NCBI GenBank assembly: GCA_003486785.1
Contig: DNFZ01000055.1
Location: 1-5,010 of the forward strand
DNA from: Clostridiales bacterium
GTDB lineage: Bacteria > Bacillota > Clostridia > Christensenellales > CAG-138
Direction: 5' to 3'
DNA: 5,010 bases
Part shown: positions 1-5,010 of the stretch, in pieces
Position numbering within the stretch: position 1 is the stretch's first letter
Layout of the letters: each line of letters begins with the position of its first letter
Notes under the pieces: generated by a model
What the model saw: the letters and a program-made list of their open reading frames with translations, nothing else
Database searches by the model: none
What the model was told of the DNA's origin: nothing
Program-made: the position numbers and the translations under genes

Positions 1-1
1 C

Positions 2-598
2 CTCCAAAAGAGCGAGCGCCCGGATTTTCTCTCAAAGCACGGCGAACTCGGCATGGAGGTCACGCGTGCCGCCATCGAAGAATGGGCGCAGCAGGAGGCG
101 GACATGAACCGTCACTTTGGTGGCGATATGCCTGGCGAGGCGGTAGAACAGGCGATCCTTGCGGACAGCGACAACGAAAACACGATCGCAAACGGCACGG
201 AGGAAGGAGAAGACAGCTTCGCCATTGAACTGCCGCCGGACGTTAAGGAGATGCACATCGGCCGCATCATCGAGCGCATTGCGGACAAAACCCTCGCGCG
301 CAAAGGCTACCAACCCTGCCACGCGTGCTGGCTCTACATCTTTAGCGAGACGACCGGGCTCGACAGAACCGACATGCTCCGCGTGCAGGCGTTTGTAAAC
401 GAGCAGGAGGATGCGCTGCTGTTCGATAAGATCCTCGTCAAGGTCGGCTGCCTGCTGTATGTGCTCGTGCGCGGTGAAGTGCTCAGCGAGGTTGCGCTGA
501 GCGCGCGCGTATTGCTCCGGTTGCATCGGCGGGCGCGGTGGTTGTCGTTGCAAAACGGGCAGAAGAAGGGCGCGAGCAGATTTTTCCGATTTGGTTGA
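2..598 (+). CDS. Uncharacterised protein with possible PD-(D/E)XK-like motif, 5' end missing
   Basis: The reading frame is open from the first bases of the window to TGA at 596-598 (198 visible residues). The start therefore lies upstream: the ATG at 53 has no Shine-Dalgarno and the sequence before it (ERPDFLSKHGELG) reads as protein. Near the visible N-terminus, PDF followed about ten residues later by G-MEVT resembles the 'PD...G-I-EVT' motif of many hypothetical Firmicutes proteins that may have a divergent restriction-nuclease-like fold; this is inference from memory of the pattern. The middle is acidic and low in complexity (GTEEGEDSF). It is followed by a helix with IGRIIERIADK and a hydrophobic strand (CWLYIFSE), which fit the same family. 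From about base 490 the composition changes to Arg/Leu-rich with almost no acidic residues, so the C-terminus may be frameshifted or unconserved. It converges on the tRNA gene. Function is unknown. Confidence 0.75.
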   Translation, partial: LQKSERPDFLSKHGELGMEVTRAAIEEWAQQEADMNRHFGGDMPGEAVEQAILADSDNENTIANGTEEGEDSFAIELPPDVKEMHIGRIIERIADKTLARKGYQPCHACWLYIFSETTGLDRTDMLRVQAFVNEQEDALLFDKILVKVGCLLYVLVRGEVLSEVALSARVLLRLHRRARWLSLQNGQKKGASRFFRFG

Positions 599-637
599 TA
601 TCGATGCGATCGCAGGCGGCGTTGTGTCGCCAGAAAC

Positions 638-666
638 AAAAAACGCCCCATATCGGGACGTTTTTC
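638..666 (-). terminator. Intrinsic terminator for tRNA-Ala, possibly bidirectional
   Basis: An inverted repeat pairs 639-645 with 659-665 (AAAAACG/CGTTTTT) and 647-649 with 655-657 (CCC/GGG) around a five-base loop. In minus-strand RNA the position between the two blocks (646/658) is a G-U wobble, so the stem is continuous and ends in a run of U. That places it a few bases past the tRNA 3' end. In plus-strand RNA the same position is a C-A mismatch, but a U run also follows, so it may also stop transcripts of the gene ending at 598. Confidence 0.8.
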
Positions 667-671
667 TCGTT

Positions 672-748
672 TGGTGGAGCTTACCGGATTCGAACCGGTG
701 ATCTCTACACTGCCAGTGTAGCGCGATAGCCAACTTCGCTAAAGCCCC
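672..748 (-). tRNA. tRNA-Ala, anticodon GGC
   Basis: The minus strand folds into a complete 77-nt cloverleaf. The acceptor stem GGGGCTT/AAGCTCC contains the G3-U70 wobble that is the identity signal for alanyl-tRNA synthetase. The D arm has stem GCGA/TCGC, and the anticodon stem CTACA/TGTAG carries loop CTGGCAG with anticodon GGC. A five-base variable loop and the T arm ACCGG-TTCGAAT-CCGGT follow. The discriminator is A, and CCA is encoded (complement at 672-674). The anticodon reads GCC and GCU codons. The gene is flanked by its own promoter (763-791) and terminator (639-665), so it appears to be a single-gene unit. Confidence 0.98.
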
Positions 749-762
749 GAGACGCAAGTGCT

Positions 763-791
763 ATTATAGTGGAAAGGCGTAATTTTGTAAA
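763..791 (-). promoter_or_regulatory. Sigma-A-type promoter of tRNA-Ala
   Basis: On the minus strand, TTTACA (786-791) and a perfect TATAAT (763-768) are separated by 17 bases, close to the housekeeping consensus. An AT-rich stretch immediately upstream of the -35 (about 792-800) could act as an UP element. The expected start point is near 756, about eight bases before the mature tRNA 5' end at 748, leaving a short leader for RNase P to remove. Confidence 0.88.
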
Positions 792-993
792 GACAAAAAT
801 TCACGTTTGCGACAATGTTTTTTTCGCGGGTTTCTCCCGGGCAGACCCTCGTTTCCATAAAAGCAGCTCAAAAGCGTAAGTACAATCGCATGCAAAACAG
901 AGCCGACAACAGCAGAAAAACTGCATCGATATACGCCAAAACGCTTGAAAGTATGAACTTTTTGCGGCAATCATGCAAGCGGTTGGCGGGCTA

Positions 994-1002
994 TGCTATA
1001 AT
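994..1002 (+). promoter_or_regulatory. Extended -10 promoter of the PBP operon
   Basis: TGC-TATAAT is a perfect extended -10 element. No good -35 hexamer lies at 16-18 bases (TGCAAG at 17), which is tolerated by extended -10 promoters. The predicted start near 1009 would give a leader of about 25 bases before the ATG at 1034. The element lies inside the longer open frame that begins at 815, an argument that this upstream part is not translated. The rest of the 749-1033 gap holds the divergent tRNA promoter and a T-run at 818-824; I see no small gene there. Confidence 0.75.
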
Positions 1003-1018
1003 AGCGTCGACTTCAGAT

Positions 1019-1025
1019 AAGGTGA
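1019..1025 (+). promoter_or_regulatory. Ribosome binding site choosing the PBP start
   Basis: AAGGTGA, one mismatch from the AAGGAGG-type consensus, lies eight bases before the ATG at 1034. The upstream in-frame candidates (ATG at 815, GTG at 1022) lack a comparable site, and the first lies before the promoter. This decides in favour of a 905-residue protein. Confidence 0.75.
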
Positions 1026-1033
1026 AACAATCG

Positions 1034-3751
1034 ATGGCAAACAGCAATCCGTTCTTTCGGCTGGAGCCGAAGGGCGACTCTTCCAGAACCGAAGCAATCC
1101 ATGAAGAATCCCAAGCGCTCTTCACGGCGCGAAAAAAGCCGCACTCGCTGCTGCTCGGCGTCGTGTTTACGTCGCTCAAGCTTACGGTGCTGGCATTTAT
1201 CGTCGTAGGGTTTATCGCGATGGGGCTCGTGCTCGGCGTGGTCAAGGCGTATGTTGAGACGACACCGACGCTGGATGTCGCGCAGCTGACGATTTCGGAC
1301 TATACGAGCTATCTATACGACATGAACGGAAATCTCATGAGCTCGATTGCGGATGTGGAATACCGCGACTGGGTGGATATAGAGAGCATTCCGGACATGC
1401 TGAAAAACGCGTTTATCGCGGTTGAGGACGTACGCTTTTACAAGCACAGCGGCGTGGACTTCAAGCGCCTGTTTTCCGCCACGCTGGAGATTCTTGGCAA
1501 CAGCAACTCCTCCGGCGGAAGTACGATCACCCAGCAGCTCATCAAAAACAAGGTGCTCGGTTCGCAGAGAAACTATAAGCGAAAGATACAGGAGGCGTAT
1601 CTGGCGCTCGAGCTGGAGCGCATCATCGACAAGGACACGATTCTCGAGGCGTACCTCAACGATGTCGATCTCGGCGATCGCAACTATGGCGTGAAGGCTG
1701 GAGCAAAGGATTTCTTCGGAAAAGAGCTTTCCGAGCTGACGGTGCGCGAATGCGCTATGTTGGCGGGGCTCACGCAAGCGCCGTTTCGTTACAATCCGCG
1801 CAAAAACATGTATCAGCGCGACAAGATGGAGGTTACCGACGAGCGGACGAATCAAGTGCTCTCGCGCATGTATCAGGCGGGATTTATCACCAAAGATCAG
1901 TATGACAACGCATTGACCGAGCAGGTGAAGATCGTTGAAATCAGCGAACAAAAGCAGATGTATGAAATGGCATATTTTGTCGAGTACGCCATCAGCGATG
2001 TTGTGACGCACCTGCTTGAAAAACGCGGGCTGAGCAATACAACAGCCAACCGCAGCGCGGTGGAAAACGAACTGCGCACAAGCGGATACCACATCTATAC
2101 GACGGTAGATCCTATCGTGCAAAAGACCGTTCAGGATACGCTGAGCAGCTGGGATAAGTATCCGTCTCTTGCGGATACGTCCAAATCCCTGCGCGTGGAG
2201 GTGAAAGAGGACGGCACGGTCATTGAAACCGTAGAGCCGCAGTCGGCAGCGGTGGTGATGGACTATCACACCGGCGAGCTGCGCGCCATCATCGGCGGCA
2301 GAAACGAGCCCATGGTACGCAAGGGCATCAATCGCGCCTCTCAAAGCTATACGGAGGTAGGCTCCTCAATCAAGCCGCTCGCGCTCTACGGGCCGGCGCT
2401 CGATCTGGGGTATTCCCCGGCGAGCATCACCTATAATATGGAAGGCGCTATCGCGGGCTGGAACACCGAGAAAGGGTACCCGTCGGGCGGACTGGACTCC
2501 CGATATGGACCGGTCACCTTCCGCCGCGCGCTGGTCAGTTCGCTCAATGTGCCGGCGGCGCATGTGCTGATGGACGATGTAACGCCCGCGATTTCCGCGC
2601 AGTATCTCTATGCGCTGGGCGCGACGGAGAATAAGATCAACGTTGACGGAGCAGGCCTTGCGCTTGGCACCTCCGGCTTTACGCCGATTCAGATGGCGGC
2701 GGCATACGCTACGATTGCAAACGGAGGCGTGTATCAGGAGCCGCTGTCGTTTACGAAAGTTCTCGACGCCGACGGAAATGTCATTCTCGATGCTGACGAG
2801 GTGCGCGATACACACCGTGTATTCCAAAAGAGCACGGCGTGGCTTTTGGTGGATATGTTGACCGATGCGGTAAAAACCGGCACGGGCACAAAAGCGAAGA
2901 TCAACGATATCACCGTCGCGGGCAAGACGGGCACCAACTCGGACTATGCCAGCGTATATTTCGCGGGCATGACGCCGTACTATGTATCTACGCTCTGGGT
3001 CGGGCACGACTATCCGGTCAACAAGCTCAAAAAGGGCTCTTCCGGCGGAAACGAAGCCGCGCCGCTCTGGCAGGCGTACATGGCAAAGATTCACGAAGGG
3101 CTGAGCGATAAACCCATCATCGACGCGGACCCGACCTCGCTCGGACTCGTCAAGCGTACGGTCTGCTCTGTCTCCGGCCTGTTGGCGACAGACGCCTGCA
3201 AAAACGACGAAAACCATAAGCCGGTAACGGAATGGTTTTTGGCGGAAAAAGCACCGACAACCTATTGCGACATGCATGTCACGCTGAGCATATGCTCTGC
3301 GGAGAACGCGCTGGCAACCGAGTTCTGTCCGGAGAATTCCGTTTCGCAGGTCAACTACGTTCTCGTCCGCCCGGATCATCCGCTCTATCAGTTTGACGAC
3401 GAGTATCTGCTCAAGGCGCTGCCGACTGCGATACGCACAGAGTTGACCACGGACGAGTTTATCGACAGCATTAAGATTTGCACGGTGCATGCGGACGGAT
3501 CGCTCTCTATCTTCGCGCTCAAAACGCAATCGCAAGACCTGATTCAACAAATTTCGGACTATCTCAAGACTGCGAGCAATGTTCCGCCGGAGATGAGCGA
3601 TCAGATCAAAGACGGTATCGCCAACCTTCAGGTTGCACTCAGCGGGTATCAGTACTCCGAGATTGAGCCGCTTTATGTGAAGCTTTCCAATGATTTTATT
3701 GCGCTGCAGAACTATATGGCGCAGCAGACGCAGAACAACAACGGAGGTTGA
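1034..3751 (+). CDS. Class A penicillin-binding protein (PBP1A-type, GT51 + transpeptidase)
   Basis: This is a bifunctional peptidoglycan synthase that polymerises lipid II into glycan strands and cross-links the stem peptides outside the membrane. The 905-residue chain has a short cytoplasmic N-terminus and one membrane anchor at about 39-73. The GT51 domain follows with EDVRFYKHSG (catalytic E131), GGSTITQQL (161-169), RKIQE (183-187, second catalytic Glu E187) and KDTILEAYLN (200-209). A linker precedes the transpeptidase domain, which shows SSIK (nucleophile S444, K447), SLN (503-505) and KTGT (631-634), all intact. After about residue 700 come two cysteine-bearing modules (C711/C722/C745 and C754/C765) and then a mostly helical tail ending in a Gln/Asn/Gly stretch. 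The family is known as PBP1A (ponA/mrcA-like), but several paralogues usually exist, so no symbol is given. It heads a probable two-gene operon with the glycosylase at 3756. As the target of beta-lactams it is probably a housekeeping gene. Confidence 0.96.
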   Translation: MANSNPFFRLEPKGDSSRTEAIHEESQALFTARKKPHSLLLGVVFTSLKLTVLAFIVVGFIAMGLVLGVVKAYVETTPTLDVAQLTISDYTSYLYDMNGNLMSSIADVEYRDWVDIESIPDMLKNAFIAVEDVRFYKHSGVDFKRLFSATLEILGNSNSSGGSTITQQLIKNKVLGSQRNYKRKIQEAYLALELERIIDKDTILEAYLNDVDLGDRNYGVKAGAKDFFGKELSELTVRECAMLAGLTQAPFRYNPRKNMYQRDKMEVTDERTNQVLSRMYQAGFITKDQYDNALTEQVKIVEISEQKQMYEMAYFVEYAISDVVTHLLEKRGLSNTTANRSAVENELRTSGYHIYTTVDPIVQKTVQDTLSSWDKYPSLADTSKSLRVEVKEDGTVIETVEPQSAAVVMDYHTGELRAIIGGRNEPMVRKGINRASQSYTEVGSSIKPLALYGPALDLGYSPASITYNMEGAIAGWNTEKGYPSGGLDSRYGPVTFRRALVSSLNVPAAHVLMDDVTPAISAQYLYALGATENKINVDGAGLALGTSGFTPIQMAAAYATIANGGVYQEPLSFTKVLDADGNVILDADEVRDTHRVFQKSTAWLLVDMLTDAVKTGTGTKAKINDITVAGKTGTNSDYASVYFAGMTPYYVSTLWVGHDYPVNKLKKGSSGGNEAAPLWQAYMAKIHEGLSDKPIIDADPTSLGLVKRTVCSVSGLLATDACKNDENHKPVTEWFLAEKAPTTYCDMHVTLSICSAENALATEFCPENSVSQVNYVLVRPDHPLYQFDDEYLLKALPTAIRTELTTDEFIDSIKICTVHADGSLSIFALKTQSQDLIQQISDYLKTASNVPPEMSDQIKDGIANLQVALSGYQYSEIEPLYVKLSNDFIALQNYMAQQTQNNNGG
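3743..3747 (+). promoter_or_regulatory. Ribosome binding site of the glycosylase gene, inside the PBP gene end
   Basis: GGAGG lies within the last codons of the PBP gene, eight bases before the ATG at 3756. The PBP stop (3749-3751) falls between this site and the start codon, an arrangement typical of translational coupling. It also fixes the start at 3756 rather than at the earlier in-frame ATG at 3690, which lies deep inside the PBP gene. Confidence 0.85.
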
Positions 3752-3755
3752 TCGC

Positions 3756-4400
3756 ATGACGAAGCAGGAGGACGCGGGCAGCAAATGCGCGCTGGAAGAG
3801 GCGTATACGCAAGAACGTGCGCGTCTTTTCGCGCTCGCCGCAAAGGATGAACCACAGGGAGAGTACCGCAAGCCCGTCTTTGGCGAAGGGGTGCGTGGCG
3901 CGCGTATTGTTCTCATTGGCGAAGCGCCGGGAGCGGAGGAGACGAAGCTCGGCCATCCGTTCGTCGGCAAGGCGGGCAAGCAGCTAGACGCGCTGTTTTG
4001 CCGCTTTGGCGTGATGCGCGAGGACGCATTCATCACAAATGTGGTGAAATATCGCCCCGTTGTCCGTTCCGAAAAAAGCATGCGCAACCGTACTCCGCTG
4101 CCCGCGGAAGTGAAAGCAGCGTTGCCGCTGCTCAAAACGGAACTGCTCAGCATCGCTCCGAAACTGATCCTCACGCTCGGCAACACGCCGCTCAAGGCGG
4201 TATTCGCGCTCTCGGCGCAGAAGCCGCCAAGCATTGGAGCAGCGCACGGACAATTGCTGAAGATAGACATCGATGGGATTGCAATATCGCTTATCCCGCT
4301 CTATCATCCCGCCAGCGGCATCTATAACCGCGCATTGGTCGAGGTGATGGAGCAGGATGCTGCATTTGTCGGCAGCGTGGTGCGTGCGCTTGAAGGCTAG
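3756..4400 (+). CDS. Uracil-DNA glycosylase superfamily protein (family 4-like, lacking Fe-S cysteines)
   Basis: The 214-residue protein is predicted to excise uracil from DNA, starting base excision repair in the cytoplasm. Motifs in order are GEAPGAEE (55-62, motif 1), HPFVGKAG (67-74), ITNVVKYRP (93-101), NRTPLPAEV (111-119), LTLGN (139-143) and YHPAS (183-187, the motif 2 histidine loop). The order and spacing match family 4 enzymes. Those enzymes, however, coordinate a 4Fe-4S cluster with four cysteines: an N-terminal CxxC, one in KCRP and one in the following helix. Here these are absent: KCRP reads KYRP (Y99), the helix cysteine is Ala (about 122), and the only cysteines are C11 and C82. 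From memory, Fe-S-less relatives occur in other Firmicutes, so this is probably a subfamily rather than a broken gene, but its activity is less certain. It follows the PBP gene after four bases and is likely in the same transcript. Confidence 0.87.
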   Translation: MTKQEDAGSKCALEEAYTQERARLFALAAKDEPQGEYRKPVFGEGVRGARIVLIGEAPGAEETKLGHPFVGKAGKQLDALFCRFGVMREDAFITNVVKYRPVVRSEKSMRNRTPLPAEVKAALPLLKTELLSIAPKLILTLGNTPLKAVFALSAQKPPSIGAAHGQLLKIDIDGIAISLIPLYHPASGIYNRALVEVMEQDAAFVGSVVRALEG

Positions 4401-4414
4401 GCGCTTTTCGCCTA
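4398..4414 (+). other. Perfect hairpin overlapping the glycosylase stop codon
   Basis: TAGGCG (4398-4403) and CGCCTA (4409-4414) form a perfect six-base-pair stem with a CTTTT loop, starting on the TAG stop codon. It is followed by AAAAC rather than a U run, so it does not look like a classical intrinsic terminator in either direction. It may stabilise the 3' end of the mRNA, act as a weak or factor-assisted terminator, or be chance. Confidence 0.5.
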
Positions 4415-4424
4415 AAACTGGCGA

Positions 4425-4458
4425 TACTATACGGCTTACATTAAATTGTGGTATAGTA
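4425..4458 (+). repeat. 8-bp inverted repeat spanning the response-regulator promoter
   Basis: TACTATAC (4425-4432) and GTATAGTA (4451-4458) are perfect inverted copies 18 bases apart, with centres 26 bp apart. The right arm contains the predicted -10 hexamer TATAGT. The arrangement could be an operator for a dimeric regulator, or a fortuitous repeat of an AT-rich promoter word. Confidence 0.5.
4449..4457 (+). promoter_or_regulatory. Extended -10 promoter of the response regulator
   Basis: TGG-TATAGT is an extended -10 element one base off the TATAAT consensus. No convincing -35 hexamer is seen at the proper distance (ATACGG at 17). The expected start near 4464 gives a leader of about 45 bases before the ATG at 4509. 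The local AT richness, against GC-rich genes on both sides, supports a promoter region. Confidence 0.6.
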
Positions 4459-4496
4459 AACATTAGAAGTATTTCGAAATTTAGATTGAATCATAC

Positions 4497-4502
4497 AAGG
4501 AG
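4497..4502 (+). promoter_or_regulatory. Ribosome binding site of the response regulator
   Basis: AAGGAG, a full consensus Shine-Dalgarno core, lies six bases before the ATG at 4509 and so fixes the start of the regulator gene. Confidence 0.88.
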
Positions 4503-4508
4503 CATAGT

Positions 4509-5010
4509 ATGGCGCAGAAGATTTTAATTGCAGACGACGATCAGGTCGTACACGAGGCGCTGGGCATCTATCTCAAAGCCGAAGGGTTTGAGGTTGTCGA
4601 CGCGTTTGATGGCGTTTCCGCTATCGAGAGCATCACGCCGGAGGTCGTACTCTGCGTGCTGGATATCATGATGCCGAAGATGAGCGGGATCGAAGTCTGC
4701 CGCGAGATTCGCAAGACTTCACAGTTGCCGATCCTTATGCTCACCGCAAAAGGCGAGGAGATCGACCGCATCGTCGGCCTGGAACTCGGTGCGGACGATT
4801 ACATCGTCAAGCCCTTCAGCCCGCGCGAGGTGGTCGCCCGCATTAAGGCGGTACTCCGTCGCGCGAGCGAGCAGCCAAAGAGCGACACGAGCGTGATCTC
4901 CTACAACGGGCTGACGATTGATCTTAAGAGCTATACGGTGACGCTTCGCAATCAGGCGGTGATCTGCACGCCCAAGGAGATCGAAATCCTGCACATGCTC
5001 GCCTCCAATC
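4509..5010 (+). CDS. OmpR/PhoB-family response regulator, 3' end beyond the window
   Basis: This is a two-component transcription regulator, phosphorylated by a partner histidine kinase and then binding DNA. The 167 visible residues start with MAQKILIADDD. The receiver domain (about 4-117) has all signature residues: acidic pocket D9/D10, phosphoacceptor D52 in VLDIMMP, T79 in MLTA and K101 in VKPFSP. The stretch LELGADDYIVKPFSPREVV is typical of the OmpR family, closest in feel to VanR/PhoP-type proteins. After a short linker (about 118-128) the winged-helix domain opens with the usual beta strands and CTPKEIEILHMLASN, the start of its first helix, where the window ends. About 60 more residues are expected. 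The signals it senses cannot be inferred, and a sensor kinase gene probably follows. It has its own promoter and ribosome binding site. Confidence 0.95.
   Translation, partial: MAQKILIADDDQVVHEALGIYLKAEGFEVVDAFDGVSAIESITPEVVLCVLDIMMPKMSGIEVCREIRKTSQLPILMLTAKGEEIDRIVGLELGADDYIVKPFSPREVVARIKAVLRRASEQPKSDTSVISYNGLTIDLKSYTVTLRNQAVICTPKEIEILHMLASN

Noticed and set aside
32..757. Long minus-strand open frame of 241 codons
   Set aside because: It runs through the tRNA gene, its terminator and the protein-like plus-strand frame, has an Arg/Ala/Val-rich shadow composition, and has no ribosome binding site.
827..845. GC-rich inverted repeat near the T-run at 818-824, considered as a terminator
   Set aside because: The stem is only four base pairs and the T-run precedes it on the plus strand, while on the minus strand the hairpin is followed by A residues, so it does not fit a terminator in either direction.
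764..970. Minus-strand open frame of 68 codons in the intergenic region
   Set aside because: It overlaps the tRNA promoter, shows no ribosome binding site and encodes nothing recognisable.
815..1033. N-terminal extension of 73 residues on the PBP from the ATG at 815
   Set aside because: The extended -10 promoter (994-1002) and a ribosome binding site (1019-1025) lie inside it. The encoded residues do not resemble a PBP N-terminus, and there is no Shine-Dalgarno before 815.
1313..2344. 343-codon minus-strand open frame opposite the PBP
   Set aside because: It is antisense to the GT51 domain and linker, and its His/Arg/Leu-rich composition is typical of shadow frames in GC-rich genes.
3690..3755. 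Upstream start at 3690 for the glycosylase
   Set aside because: It would overlap the PBP coding end by 62 bases, gives an Arg-rich non-homologous leader, and ignores the strong GGAGG site placed for the ATG at 3756.
2366..4270. 634-codon minus-strand open frame opposite the PBP and glycosylase genes
   Set aside because: It is an antisense shadow of two genes with clear catalytic motifs. Its composition is Arg/Ser-rich, and it spans the junction of two unrelated real genes.
1..5010. CRISPR array, insertion sequence or phage module
   Set aside because: No regularly spaced repeats, transposase or integrase motifs, or paired terminal repeats were seen.

Overview
The window is about 55% GC and looks like the core chromosome of a Gram-positive, probably clostridial, bacterium (Bacillota). 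The supports are a class A penicillin-binding protein with the cysteine-containing C-terminal modules I associate with Clostridia, a tRNA gene with an encoded CCA end, AGGAGG-type ribosome binding sites and a VanR/PhoP-like OmpR-family response regulator. The exact lineage cannot be fixed from this sequence; an uncultured gut-type clostridium would fit.

Layout, left to right. (1) Bases 1-598, plus strand: the 3' part of a gene for an uncharacterised protein, cut by the left edge. It has a PD...G-x-EVT motif that may belong to a divergent PD-(D/E)XK nuclease-like fold. (2) Bases 638-748, minus strand: tRNA-Ala(GGC) facing the first gene, with its own near-consensus promoter (763-791) and a terminator hairpin (639-665) between the two convergent genes. 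(3) Bases 749-1033: a divergent intergenic region holding the tRNA promoter on the minus strand and an extended -10 promoter for the next gene on the plus strand. (4) Bases 1034-3751: a complete bifunctional class A PBP (GT51 glycosyltransferase plus transpeptidase) of 905 residues. (5) Bases 3756-4400: a uracil-DNA glycosylase-superfamily protein with a 4-bp gap after the PBP stop and its Shine-Dalgarno inside the last PBP codons, so the two are probably co-transcribed. (6) Bases 4401-4508: an intergenic region with a perfect hairpin, an extended -10 promoter lying in an 8-bp inverted repeat, and a good ribosome binding site. (7) From 4509 to the right edge: the start of an OmpR-family response regulator, cut inside its DNA-binding domain.

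Functionally, this is a housekeeping neighbourhood: cell-wall synthesis, DNA uracil repair, alanine decoding and a two-component regulator whose sensor kinase presumably lies just beyond the right edge. I found no CRISPR array, transposon, phage gene or obviously new multigene system. The most notable points are that the glycosylase lacks the four Fe-S cysteines of family 4 enzymes, that the PBP carries two tandem cysteine modules, that the regulator promoter sits within a symmetrical repeat, and that the C-terminus of the first gene looks odd.
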